DNA of 16,207 nucleotides from Fidelibacterota bacterium UBA7300 (GCA_002471865.1 DKQU01000101.1:1-16207); one strand, 5' to 3'; shown: positions 8,555 through 15,707, numbered from the stretch's first letter. Numbers and translations are program-made. The notes: generated by a model from the letters alone, not told the origin.

Positions 8555-9805
8555 ATGTTAAAACGATTGCTACTGACAGCTTCTTCCACCTATTTTCTTC
8601 TCGTGAAAACTATCAAAATTACGTCTCTTATTCTACTATTGGTGCTGACTCCATTGATTGTTTCCGCTCAATCTGAGGACATTGATGAAGATATTCAGTT
8701 CCGTTCTAGGGAATTAGACCGATTGAGACAGGAGATTGAGAATTTCCGACATCGAATTAAGAGTACAGCCGATCAGGAAAAGAGTACTGAGACCAAGATA
8801 CAAGAGTTAGATGAAGAGATCTCTTTGATTCGAAATCTCTTATATCGTTTAAGGAAAGAAGAGAAGTCAAAGGAATCGGCGATAAAAAAAGCTGAAGCGC
8901 TGATTCAAGAGAAAGAAAAAGAGTTTGATGAGCTTCGTGACAAATACACACGTCGGGTAGTGAATATTTATAAAACCGGCAGACCTTCAGATCTGGAAAT
9001 GATAATCAACCGTGATAGCTGGCGTGATCGGGTCTATCGGGAAGAGTATCTAAAGGTCATCTCACAATATGATCGTGAGCTAGCGTCTAAGATTCAACAA
9101 GTCATAGCTCAGATAGACGCAGAGAAAAAAACTCTGGAGAGGGCGCTGGAAGATATCCAAAAAATAGATTCTGAAAAAACATCGCAGAAATTGTGGTTGG
9201 AAAAAAAGAGAAGTATGCGAAATCGAGAACTTGCGAATCTGAAAAGAAATAAGCAGGAATTATTTCGGGAATTGGAGGATCGCCAGGAAGCTGCCAGACA
9301 GATGGAAACGATTATCGCTCGACTGGAACGTGAGAAAGAAAACCGCATAAAGGAACTTGAACGGAGACGAAGAGAAGATTCTCTTCTGGCTGGCGGAGAT
9401 TTTTCTGCTATGAAAGGAAGTCTCCCCTGGCCAGTTGATGGACCCGTTATTTCAAAATTTGGAAGCCATAAGAATCCAACGTTGAAGACTATTACCGAAA
9501 ACACAGGTGTTGACATCAAAAGCAATGCGGGCAGTGAAGTTCAAGCCGTCTTTAGCGGGATTGTTACAACTGTAACCTACATTCGTGGTTACGGTAACAC
9601 AGTTATAATAGATCATGGAGGAGGTTTCTATACGGTTTATACCCATGTGGAAGATGTGGAAGTTGATGAGAATGCATTCGTTCGAGCCAGGCAGATCATC
9701 GCTCATGTCGGTAAATCAGATTCGGGAAGCAGTTCGAAACTTCACTTTGAGATATGGAGTAACCGAGAAAAACTAAATCCGGAGCATTGGCTGGGTAAAG
9801 GATGA
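8555..9805 (+). CDS. EnvC-like murein hydrolase activator (coiled coil plus LytM/M23 domain)
   Basis: 416 aa. An N-terminal hydrophobic segment at about 20-38 ends in VSAQ, a likely signal peptide with a long leader. Residues about 45-290 are a long, highly charged coiled coil. Residues 300-416 are a LytM/M23 domain starting SLPWPVDGPVISKFG. In active M23 enzymes the zinc ligands are the His and Asp of HxGxD plus the His of LHFE, with a catalytic His in YxHL. Here HxGxD reads N316-T-G-V-D320, H364 (TVYTHV) and H397 (LHFE) are kept, and the first ligand is lost. This points to a non-hydrolytic activator of an amidase, as with EnvC, rather than an active endopeptidase. A GTG at 8603 is a possible later start but has no Shine-Dalgarno. 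The TGA overlaps the ATG of the next gene (ATGA, 9802-9805). Confidence 0.85.
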   Translation: MLKRLLLTASSTYFLLVKTIKITSLILLLVLTPLIVSAQSEDIDEDIQFRSRELDRLRQEIENFRHRIKSTADQEKSTETKIQELDEEISLIRNLLYRLRKEEKSKESAIKKAEALIQEKEKEFDELRDKYTRRVVNIYKTGRPSDLEMIINRDSWRDRVYREEYLKVISQYDRELASKIQQVIAQIDAEKKTLERALEDIQKIDSEKTSQKLWLEKKRSMRNRELANLKRNKQELFRELEDRQEAARQMETIIARLEREKENRIKELERRRREDSLLAGGDFSAMKGSLPWPVDGPVISKFGSHKNPTLKTITENTGVDIKSNAGSEVQAVFSGIVTTVTYIRGYGNTVIIDHGGGFYTVYTHVEDVEVDENAFVRARQIIAHVGKSDSGSSSKLHFEIWSNREKLNPEHWLGKG

Positions 9806-10947
9806 TTTTGAATAAGCTGATAGGACAGGAGAAAATCTGGGAGCGCCTGGTGACTGCGTATGAGAACGATCATATAGCAGGAGCTTATCTGTTTCACGGT
9901 CCTTCAGGAGTCGGCAAAGAAGGGACTGCCTTACGCTTTTCCGGACTGGTTAATTGCAAGGCAGAGGGAAGTGCTCTTTGTGGAGAATGTTCATCGTGTG
10001 CAAAGTTTAACACATTACAGCATCCCAATTTGACCCTCATCGTACCGCTGCCTAAAGACAGAGTTATTAATAAAAAAGATCCTCCTGCGAAGGCTCTAAA
10101 AGATGAAACGATTACTGCATTAGCAGAGCTCATTGCAGCCAAAGCAAAAGATCCTTATGAAAAAATCCGGCTGCCTCGATCCAATACAATTTTAATTAAT
10201 TCCGTTCGAGAAGTAAGAGAAAAAATATATCTAAAGGCGATGGAACCCGGTAGGAAAATGGTAGTAATCTTTGATGCGGATCTGTTGATGACTGGAGATG
10301 GTTCATCCGCAAATGCTCTTTTGAAAATACTTGAGGAACCGCCACAAGAGACTTCCTTCATATTGACAACAGATTTTCCAGAACGACTGGTGGAAACCAT
10401 TGGATCACGATGTCAGCAGGTCTTTTTTCCTCCGATTCAAACAGAGACAGTGGCAAAACATCTACAAGAATCTTTAGATAAACCTACCGAAGAAGCCAAG
10501 TTAATTGCTCATCTTGCACAGGGGAATACCCGGATGGCAAAACATCTCGCAAAACAGGACTTGGAGGAAGTGCAAAACCAACTGTTATCCCTTGTAAAAT
10601 GGTTGACACAACCTTCTGAGGAAAACTGGCGCTCATTTACGCATCATGCTGCCTCAACCTACCGAACCAATCCTCAGGAATTGAATTTTCACTTTCAGCT
10701 CCTCAGCTATTGGTTCCGAGATGCCCAACTTATCCAGAAAATGAATGGGGATGCTCATATTATTCTGGAAGGAATGGAGAAGTCATTAAGGAATTTTGTG
10801 AAAAGCTTTCCTGCCGGTGACTTCGCAAGTATTGTAAAAGAATTGGAGACGTGTTCCAGTTCGCTTTCCCGTAACTATAGCCTAAATTTAGTGATCACTA
10901 ATTTGTTGTTCGATATTCAGGAAAGTCTGCAAGGAGTAGCGGGATAG
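9802..10947 (+). CDS. holB: DNA polymerase III delta-prime subunit / clamp-loader AAA+ ATPase
   Basis: 381 aa. AAA+ clamp-loader features in order: IGQ near residue 7, Walker A at 33-39 (GPSGVGK), four zinc-binding cysteines at 52, 60, 63 and 66, the acidic DADLL segment at 158-162 in the Walker B position, NALLKILEEPP, and the SRC arginine-finger motif at 202-204. The C-terminal third is helical, as in clamp-loader collar domains. Length is near the usual 320-380 aa for delta-prime and too short for DnaX tau. The intact Walker A differs from E. coli delta-prime, which has lost ATP binding, but this is common in other phyla. The gene overlaps the EnvC-like gene by 4 bases, and its stop lies 4 bases before metG. 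A stand-alone gamma-like DnaX cannot be fully excluded, but the position upstream of metG fits holB. Confidence 0.85.
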   Translation: MILNKLIGQEKIWERLVTAYENDHIAGAYLFHGPSGVGKEGTALRFSGLVNCKAEGSALCGECSSCAKFNTLQHPNLTLIVPLPKDRVINKKDPPAKALKDETITALAELIAAKAKDPYEKIRLPRSNTILINSVREVREKIYLKAMEPGRKMVVIFDADLLMTGDGSSANALLKILEEPPQETSFILTTDFPERLVETIGSRCQQVFFPPIQTETVAKHLQESLDKPTEEAKLIAHLAQGNTRMAKHLAKQDLEEVQNQLLSLVKWLTQPSEENWRSFTHHAASTYRTNPQELNFHFQLLSYWFRDAQLIQKMNGDAHIILEGMEKSLRNFVKSFPAGDFASIVKELETCSSSLSRNYSLNLVITNLLFDIQESLQGVAG

Positions 10948-10951
10948 AGAA

Positions 10952-12490
10952 ATGAAAAAATTCTACATCACCACACCTATCTATTACGTCAATGATGAGC
11001 CGCATATCGGTCACGCCTACACGACTATACTGGCGGATGTCCTTTCGCGCTACCATCGAGAAGCCGGGGACGAGGTCTTCTTCCTGACCGGGACCGACGA
11101 GCATGGCCAGAAAGTTTCTCAAGCCGCCAGCGAGCGAGGAGTTGAACCGAAGAAGCACTGTGATGAAATGGTGATCCGGTTCCAGAATATGTGGAAAAAG
11201 CTCCATATAGAGAACGACCATTTTATCCGGACGACAGATAAAGATCACCAAGAGGTAGTTAAAGAAATCCTCCAACAGATTTACGACAGCGGCGATATCT
11301 ATTTTGATGAATACACCGGACTCTATTGCGTCGGTTGCGAACGTTTTTATACCGAGAAAGAATTGGTAGATGAGAAATGTCCTCAACATCAAGAGTCGCT
11401 GAAAGAGATTAAGGAGACAAATTACTTTTTCCGCATGAGCAAATATCAGCAGCAGTTGATTGACTACATCAATGAACATCCAGAGTTTATTTTACCCAAA
11501 ACTCGGCGTAATGAAGTTCTCGGCTTTCTGCGCCAGCCGTTAGGCGATCTCTGCATTTCCCGCCCGAAATCGCGCTTGTCATGGGGGATTGAGCTACCAT
11601 TCGATTCAGATTACGTCACTTATGTCTGGTTTGATGCGCTGCTGAACTATGTTAGCGGAATCGGCGCAAAAAAAGATGATAAGCAGTTTGCCAAGTGGTG
11701 GCCAGCCGATTATCACCTCATCGGTAAAGATATTTTGACGACGCATTGTGTTTACTGGCCCACTATGCTTTTCGCTGCGGGGATTCCCCAACCGAGGACT
11801 ATCTTCGCTCACGGCTGGTGGCTTAGTGATGAGTTCAAGATGTCTAAGTCACTTGGTAACGTTATTAAGCCGCTCGATCTTATCGACCGATATGGAGTGG
11901 ATCCTGTCCGCTATTTTCTGATGCGTGACATGGTTCTTGGACAAGACAGCAACTTTTCTCCGGATGGATTTGCGCTGCGCTACAATAGCGATTTGGCTAA
12001 CGATTTGGGGAATTTAGTCGGGAGGATCAGTACACTTGTTCGCCGCCACTTTGACGGGAAAATCCCCGAACCGGGAGAGCAGAGCAGAGAAGAGACTCAA
12101 CTAGTAGAATCGGGTAGTACTCTTGCCGTCGAGGCGATTGAACTCATTCACGAAATGAAGATGAATGATGCTGTGGAAACGGTGATGGAGTATGTCCGTT
12201 CTATCAACCGTTATATGGAGAAACTAATGCCGTGGAAACTGATAAAGTCAGACAAGGCTGCGGCAGGAACCGTTCTCTATCACGCGGCAGAGTCACTCCG
12301 GATTGCCCTTCAGCTTTTGCATCCCATCATGCCGGTGAGGACGGCCAAAATTCTGGGTATGATCGGTGCCTCAGTTACCGAATTGAAATCACCATGGGGA
12401 CAACTGAAGTCCGGAAGTAAACTGAGTGAATTTGAAGTTCCTTTTCCGAGAATAGAATTGAATCAAAAAACAAAACAAGCGAAGGAGTAA
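10952..12490 (+). CDS. metG: Methionyl-tRNA synthetase, catalytic and anticodon-binding part
   Basis: 512 aa. A class I synthetase that charges tRNA-Met in the cytoplasm. The HIGH signature is intact at residues 18-21, and KMSKS at 296-300. The connective-peptide zinc knuckle reads CVGC at about 129-132 followed by CPQH, so it is a single CxxC/CxxH site. The anticodon-binding helical domain occupies roughly 370-500. The protein ends without the C-terminal OB-fold tRNA-binding domain that many bacterial MetG carry; that domain is encoded by the next gene, 3 bases downstream. A possible Shine-Dalgarno AAGGAG lies 15 nt upstream at 10931-10936, inside holB, which is rather far. The neighbourhood holB-metG-tatD-ksgA supports the assignment. 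Confidence 0.95.
   Translation: MKKFYITTPIYYVNDEPHIGHAYTTILADVLSRYHREAGDEVFFLTGTDEHGQKVSQAASERGVEPKKHCDEMVIRFQNMWKKLHIENDHFIRTTDKDHQEVVKEILQQIYDSGDIYFDEYTGLYCVGCERFYTEKELVDEKCPQHQESLKEIKETNYFFRMSKYQQQLIDYINEHPEFILPKTRRNEVLGFLRQPLGDLCISRPKSRLSWGIELPFDSDYVTYVWFDALLNYVSGIGAKKDDKQFAKWWPADYHLIGKDILTTHCVYWPTMLFAAGIPQPRTIFAHGWWLSDEFKMSKSLGNVIKPLDLIDRYGVDPVRYFLMRDMVLGQDSNFSPDGFALRYNSDLANDLGNLVGRISTLVRRHFDGKIPEPGEQSREETQLVESGSTLAVEAIELIHEMKMNDAVETVMEYVRSINRYMEKLMPWKLIKSDKAAAGTVLYHAAESLRIALQLLHPIMPVRTAKILGMIGASVTELKSPWGQLKSGSKLSEFEVPFPRIELNQKTKQAKE
12482..12487 (+). promoter_or_regulatory. Strong ribosome binding site for the split-off tRNA-binding gene
   Basis: AAGGAG inside the last codons of metG, 6 nt before the ATG at 12494. 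It shows that the downstream domain is initiated on its own rather than made by readthrough or a sequencing error. Confidence 0.75.
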
Positions 12491-12493
12491 GAG

Positions 12494-12829
12494 ATGTCCG
12501 ACGATCGTATTTCCATAGATGATTTTGCCAAGGTGGAGCTTAAAACTGCTGAGGTTTTAGAAGTAGAGAAAGTGGAAGGGGCAGATAAATTGCTTAGGCT
12601 CCAGATTAAAATTGGAGAAGAAAACCGTCAGATTGTTGCTGGGATAGCAGAGCATTACTCCCCGGAAGAATTAGTAGGGAAGAAGATTGTTGTGGTAGCC
12701 AATCTAAAACCAGCAGTCATTCGAGGTGTAGAATCTAATGGGATGCTACTCGCAGTCAGCACAAATGATTCTGTGGTATTGGTAACTCCCGAAGATACTG
12801 ACGTGCCAAGCGGACTTAAAGTTTCGTGA
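12494..12829 (+). CDS. Stand-alone tRNA-binding domain protein (MetG beta subunit / Trbp111-like)
   Basis: 111 aa. An OB-fold of the EMAPII/Arc1p/MetG C-terminal type. It starts with a short acidic leader, then IDDFAKVELKTAEVLEVEKV, the substrate-groove motif GADKLL, and the characteristic IVVVANLKPAVIRGVESNGMLLA around residues 64-90. Such domains bind the tRNA elbow and dimerise. Lying 3 bases after a MetG that lacks this domain, it is most likely the trans-acting beta subunit, as in Aquifex-type split MetRS. A free Trbp111 protein or CsaA-like chaperone is the alternative, but CsaA normally lacks this neighbour. A complete start, its own Shine-Dalgarno and a stop codon in metG before it argue against a frameshift. 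Confidence 0.9.
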   Translation: MSDDRISIDDFAKVELKTAEVLEVEKVEGADKLLRLQIKIGEENRQIVAGIAEHYSPEELVGKKIVVVANLKPAVIRGVESNGMLLAVSTNDSVVLVTPEDTDVPSGLKVS

Positions 12830-12912
12830 TTTTCTATTTTAATTTATGATTGTAAATATATGGTACAGGTGAATTTTTCTTTAATCGAAAATAGTAAATC
12901 GAAAAACAAAAA
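12830..12912 (+). other. AT-rich spacer before tatD
   Basis: 83 bases, much more AT-rich than the genes. It contains a short direct repeat (AATCGAAAA, near 12883 and 12897) and TATGAT- and TATA-like runs near 12845-12862 that could be part of a promoter for tatD-ksgA. No clear -35 partner or terminator hairpin was found. Confidence 0.4.
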
Positions 12913-13674
12913 TTGCTGATCGACACTCACGCTCACCTTTACTATCCTGATTTAAAAAGTCAACTTGATGATGTAATCTTCCGTGCCAGCGAGGTTGGTG
13001 TAGAACAAATTATCTGTGTAGGAACTGACTTGGATTCATCAAAGAAATCCATCGCTATCGCTGAAAAGTATCCCACTGTTTTTGCAACTGTAGGAGTTCA
13101 TCCTCACGATGCTAAAGATGTTTCAGCTGATTTCATCGAAGAATTAAGGAAGTTGGCAGCGCACGAAAAGGTGGTGGCAATCGGTGAGATGGGACTCGAT
13201 TTCTTTAGGAATCTTTCGCCACCGGATGTGCAGAGTGTTGTCTTTCGGCAGCAGCTCGAACTGGCCAATGAACTAGATATCCCGGCAGTAATTCATAATC
13301 GTGATGCTGACGAAGCACTGTTGGCTATTTTGAAAGAAGTCACACCGAAACGTGGCGTAGTCCACTGTTTCTCTAGTGGCGTGGAAACAGCAAGGTCGAT
13401 TCTCGATTTAGGAGTGATAATATCATTTACCGGTACGGTCACGTTTGGGAAGAACCATAATGAATCGGTGCTGAAAGCTATTGATCTGGAAGATTTTATG
13501 TTGGAGACCGACTGTCCATTCCTGGCACCTATTCCCAATCGAGGAAAATTGAATGAGCCGGCTAATATCCCACATATCGCTCAGCAGATAGCAGAGATCA
13601 TAGGTGTCTCAGTCGAAGAAGTTGCTGAAAAGACAACACGCACAGCACAACAATTTTTTAGACTTCCAAGATGA
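12913..13674 (+). CDS. tatD: TatD family metal-dependent deoxyribonuclease
   Basis: 253 aa. A TIM-barrel amidohydrolase-type nuclease. All metal-site residues expected for TatD are visible: H6 and H8 (DTHAHL), E92 (GEMGLDFF), H128 (VIHNR), H151 (VVHCFSS) and D200 (LETDCPFLAP). Length matches the family (about 250-265 aa). Known members are 3'-5' DNA exonucleases acting in DNA repair or degradation, or D-aminoacyl-tRNA deacylase-like enzymes. The start is TTG at 12913: an in-frame TAA sits just upstream at 12895-12897, and the HxH motif must be included, so no ATG or GTG start is possible. No convincing Shine-Dalgarno. It overlaps ksgA by 4 bases (ATGA). The metG-tatD-ksgA linkage is a well-known conserved cluster. 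Confidence 0.93.
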   Translation: MLIDTHAHLYYPDLKSQLDDVIFRASEVGVEQIICVGTDLDSSKKSIAIAEKYPTVFATVGVHPHDAKDVSADFIEELRKLAAHEKVVAIGEMGLDFFRNLSPPDVQSVVFRQQLELANELDIPAVIHNRDADEALLAILKEVTPKRGVVHCFSSGVETARSILDLGVIISFTGTVTFGKNHNESVLKAIDLEDFMLETDCPFLAPIPNRGKLNEPANIPHIAQQIAEIIGVSVEEVAEKTTRTAQQFFRLPR

Positions 13675-14462
13675 AACACCGTGCTCGCAAACAGTGGGGA
13701 CAAAACTTTCTGAAAGACAGCAATCTCCTCAACAAACTGGTTGCTCTCATTGATCCGAAGCCGGAGGACTTAATCTTGGAAATTGGTCCTGGTAAAGGAG
13801 CGTTAACCAAAAAGTTATCTCAGAAAGTCTCTAAACTCACTGCGGTTGAGATAGATGAGAGACTGTACTCAACTCTTGCCAGTCAAAAGGAGCTAACAAA
13901 TTGCACATTTATCAATGATGATTTTTTGCAGACTTCTTGGAGTGAATATGGGTTTGGAAGCCAGGGAATTAGGGTCGTCGGTAATATTCCCTACAACATC
14001 ACTTCTCCCATTATTTTCGAATTACTCAAAAATCGGTCAAAATGGAAAGATGCTCACCTGATGGTCCAGAAAGAGGTAGCAGATCGGCTGGCTGCTAAGT
14101 CGGGAGGTAAAGAGTACGGACGACTTACAGTAATGGTCCAATCCCAGGCAGACGTGGAAAAGCTTATCAGCATTCCACCGGATGTATTTGTACCTAAACC
14201 GAAAGTAGATTCTATCTTCATCTGCATAAAGCCTCATAGTCGATATGAAATGGACAAAAATATGTATGCCCGGTTTGATGCTGTTGTCCGGGCGGCATTT
14301 GGTCAGCGAAGGAAGATGTTACGGAATTCGCTAGCTGATTTTGATCTGACCAAAGTTAAATCCATCGATTTCGACCGCAGACCGGAGACGCTTTCCGTGG
14401 ATGAATTCGTTTTATTATCAAATAAAATTGGTTGGATTAATCCGGTCGAAATACCTAGCTGA
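13671..14462 (+). CDS. rsmA: 16S rRNA dimethyladenosine transferase (RsmA/KsgA)
   Basis: 263 aa. A SAM-dependent methyltransferase that dimethylates the two adjacent adenosines in helix 45 of 16S rRNA during small-subunit maturation. The N-terminal QNFLKD motif (residues 11-16), SAM-binding EIGPGKG (37-43), acidic VEIDERL, and catalytic NIPYNI starting at 105 are all intact. PKPKVDS and AFGQRRKMLRNSL in the C-terminal domain are family hallmarks. Length is normal (260-275 aa). The ATG overlaps the tatD stop codon, implying coupled translation. The next gene has its own promoter, so this is probably the last gene of the holB/metG run, although no terminator is seen after it. Confidence 0.96.
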   Translation: MKHRARKQWGQNFLKDSNLLNKLVALIDPKPEDLILEIGPGKGALTKKLSQKVSKLTAVEIDERLYSTLASQKELTNCTFINDDFLQTSWSEYGFGSQGIRVVGNIPYNITSPIIFELLKNRSKWKDAHLMVQKEVADRLAAKSGGKEYGRLTVMVQSQADVEKLISIPPDVFVPKPKVDSIFICIKPHSRYEMDKNMYARFDAVVRAAFGQRRKMLRNSLADFDLTKVKSIDFDRRPETLSVDEFVLLSNKIGWINPVEIPS

Positions 14463-14502
14463 GTTCAGAAAATATTCCTAGAAAAAATAATTACTCTGCC
14501 CC

Positions 14503-14531
14503 TTGATTGGTAAAATTATAAGGTGTAATAT
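14503..14531 (+). promoter_or_regulatory. Sigma70-like promoter for sigma factor and rpsU
   Basis: TTGATT (14503-14508), 17-base spacer, TAATAT (14526-14531), followed by about 45 bases of leader. The spacing is ideal and the -10 differs from TATAAT at few positions. A Bacteroidetes-style TAnnTTTG-like element (TATTCTTTG) overlaps the -10 end, so which holoenzyme form is used is uncertain. Confidence 0.6.
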
Positions 14532-14564
14532 TCTTTGCTTTATGGTTATCAAAACACGAGGGAA

Positions 14565-14571
14565 AAGGGGG
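14565..14571 (+). promoter_or_regulatory. Ribosome binding site of the sigma factor gene
   Basis: AAGGGGG, 7 nt before the ATG at 14579. It is one of the strongest purine runs upstream of any start in the window and confirms the start choice. Confidence 0.65.
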
Positions 14572-14578
14572 AAACTTA

Positions 14579-15415
14579 ATGCCTAGTGATTCCAATAGAA
14601 GTTTAAGCCGTTATCTTGAAGAGATCGGAAAATATGAACCACTTCCGCCAGTCCGTGAAATTGAGCTGGCACAACGGGTAAAGCAGGGAGATCAGATTGC
14701 TTTAAATGAACTTACTGAAGCAAATCTCCGTTTTGTAGTCTCTGTAGCTAAGGATTACCAGGGACAGGGTTTACCACTCACGGATCTTATCAATGAAGGG
14801 AACCTCGGATTGATTAAAGCTGCTGAGCGGTTTGATGAAACTCGCGGATTTAAATTCATTTCCTATGCAGTTTGGTGGATTCGCCAATCGATTTTACAGG
14901 CACTTGCAGAGCATTCTCGAATAGTGCGTCTGCCGCTGAATCGTGTGGGTACAATCAGCAAGATTACCAAGACAGCGGAAGATCTTGAGTCTGAATACGA
15001 ACGGCCGCCTAATGAAGACGAGATTGCTAAGCAGCTGGAAATGCATTCTGAAGAGGTCACGGATGCAATTCGGATTTCCCGTCGGCATCATTCTCTTAAT
15101 GCTCCGTTCCGTGATGGTGATAAGAATTCCCTCATGGACGTGATTGAGGATGGGAATCAGCGTCCTCCGGACACCAAACTAATGTCTGAATCTCTAAAAG
15201 AGGAGATCAAAAGCTGTCTGGACTCTCTTAAGGATCGGGAACGCGATGTAATCAAGATGTACTTTGGAATTGAGCGAGACTATGCCCTGACATTGAATGA
15301 GATCGGGGAAGAGTTCAGTCTTACGCGAGAACGTGTACGGCAGATTAAGGAAAAGGCAATCCGTCGGCTCCGTCACAAATCCCGAAGTAAAAGCTTGCGG
15401 ACCTATCTTGGATAA
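14579..15415 (+). CDS. rpoD: Primary RNA polymerase sigma factor, short FCB type
   Basis: 278 aa. Region 1.2 at about 8-40 (SRYLEEIGKYEPLPPVREIELAQRV), region 2 at 45-115 with the full core-binding and -10 recognition set (NLRFVVSVAK, LINEGNLGLIKAAERFD, FKFISYAVWWIRQSI), region 3 at about 120-200, and region 4 at 208-270 with the -35 recognition helix-turn-helix (LTLNEIGEEFSLTRERVRQIKEKAIRRLR). Region 1.1 and the non-conserved insert of proteobacterial RpoD are absent. This matches the short primary sigma factors of Bacteroidetes and relatives rather than a stress sigma. It directs RNA polymerase to housekeeping promoters. It has its own promoter and Shine-Dalgarno, and is followed 17 bases later by rpsU, probably on one transcript. 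An alternative sigma-B/sigma-S-like factor is less likely given the region 2 match. Confidence 0.9.
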   Translation: MPSDSNRSLSRYLEEIGKYEPLPPVREIELAQRVKQGDQIALNELTEANLRFVVSVAKDYQGQGLPLTDLINEGNLGLIKAAERFDETRGFKFISYAVWWIRQSILQALAEHSRIVRLPLNRVGTISKITKTAEDLESEYERPPNEDEIAKQLEMHSEEVTDAIRISRRHHSLNAPFRDGDKNSLMDVIEDGNQRPPDTKLMSESLKEEIKSCLDSLKDRERDVIKMYFGIERDYALTLNEIGEEFSLTRERVRQIKEKAIRRLRHKSRSKSLRTYLG

Positions 15416-15426
15416 GGGAGGGGGTG
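15416..15426 (+). promoter_or_regulatory. Very strong ribosome binding site of rpsU
   Basis: An unbroken purine-rich run (GGGAGGGGGTG) begins right after the sigma factor stop and ends 6 nt before the TTG start. It is the longest Shine-Dalgarno-like run in the window. Confidence 0.65.
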
Positions 15427-15432
15427 TAATCG

Positions 15433-15594
15433 TTGATTTCAGTTGATATCAGAAAAGGTGAGACTTTGGAAAGGGCTTTACGCCGCTTCAAAAAGAAATA
15501 CGAAAAGGCGGGGATCCTGCGTGAGGTACGGAATAAATCATATTACCTCAAACCTAGTGCAGCAAGGCGCGTTAGTAAGAGTCGTCGCTACTAA
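15433..15594 (+). CDS. rpsU: 30S ribosomal protein bS21
   Basis: 53 aa, highly basic, of normal bS21 size. Translation from TTG at 15433 gives ISVDIRKGETLERALRRFKK, then YEKAGILREVRNKSYYLKP and a basic tail ending SRRY. The GE-x-RALRRFK pattern and the KP-S-R-R tail are bS21 hallmarks. An in-frame TAA at 15427-15429 excludes any longer form, so TTG is the start; the strong Shine-Dalgarno supports it. bS21 sits on the 30S platform near the 16S 3' end and the anti-Shine-Dalgarno. The gene lies 17 bases after the sigma factor and is followed by a terminator, so it closes this transcription unit. The final residue is Tyr53, near the tyrosine said to help hide the anti-Shine-Dalgarno in Flavobacteria (recalled, position not exact). 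Confidence 0.93.
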   Translation: MISVDIRKGETLERALRRFKKKYEKAGILREVRNKSYYLKPSAARRVSKSRRY

Positions 15595-15620
15595 CCTTTC
15601 ATTAAATCCATAAAAATAAG

Positions 15621-15652
15621 AAATCCAGGCTTCGGTCTGGATTTTCTTTTTT
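15621..15652 (+). terminator. Rho-independent terminator after rpsU
   Basis: AAATCCAGGC, loop TTCG, then GTCTGGATTT: a 10-bp stem (one G-U pair) closed by the very stable C(UUCG)G tetraloop. It is followed by a T-rich tract to 15652. The A-rich 5' side also allows partial function for minus-strand transcripts. It ends the sigma factor-rpsU unit. Confidence 0.9.
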
Positions 15653-15655
15653 AGA

Positions 15656-15684
15656 TTGACACATGGTTGTGATTATGAATTTAA
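15656..15684 (+). promoter_or_regulatory. Possible promoter for the phosphohexomutase gene
   Basis: A perfect -35 TTGACA (15656-15661) directly after the terminator. At 17 nt spacing the -10 position reads ATTTAA, which is weak. Position between a terminator and a new gene makes a promoter here likely even if the -10 box is uncertain. Confidence 0.4.
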
Positions 15685-15707
15685 GTTATTAACAACGGAG
15701 CTTTGTA

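Noticed and set aside
9415..9805. Active M23 endopeptidase
   Set aside because: The first zinc ligand of HxGxD is Asn, so an EnvC-type activator is the better call.
10898..11479. A 193-codon open frame on the minus strand opposite metG
   Set aside because: It lies antisense to the clear HIGH-containing part of metG, has no recognisable domain or ribosome binding site, and its hydrophobic composition reflects the complement of metG codons.
12883..12905. Short direct repeat AATCGAAAA before tatD as a possible operator
   Set aside because: Only two copies of 9 AT-rich bases in an AT-rich spacer; chance occurrence is likely.
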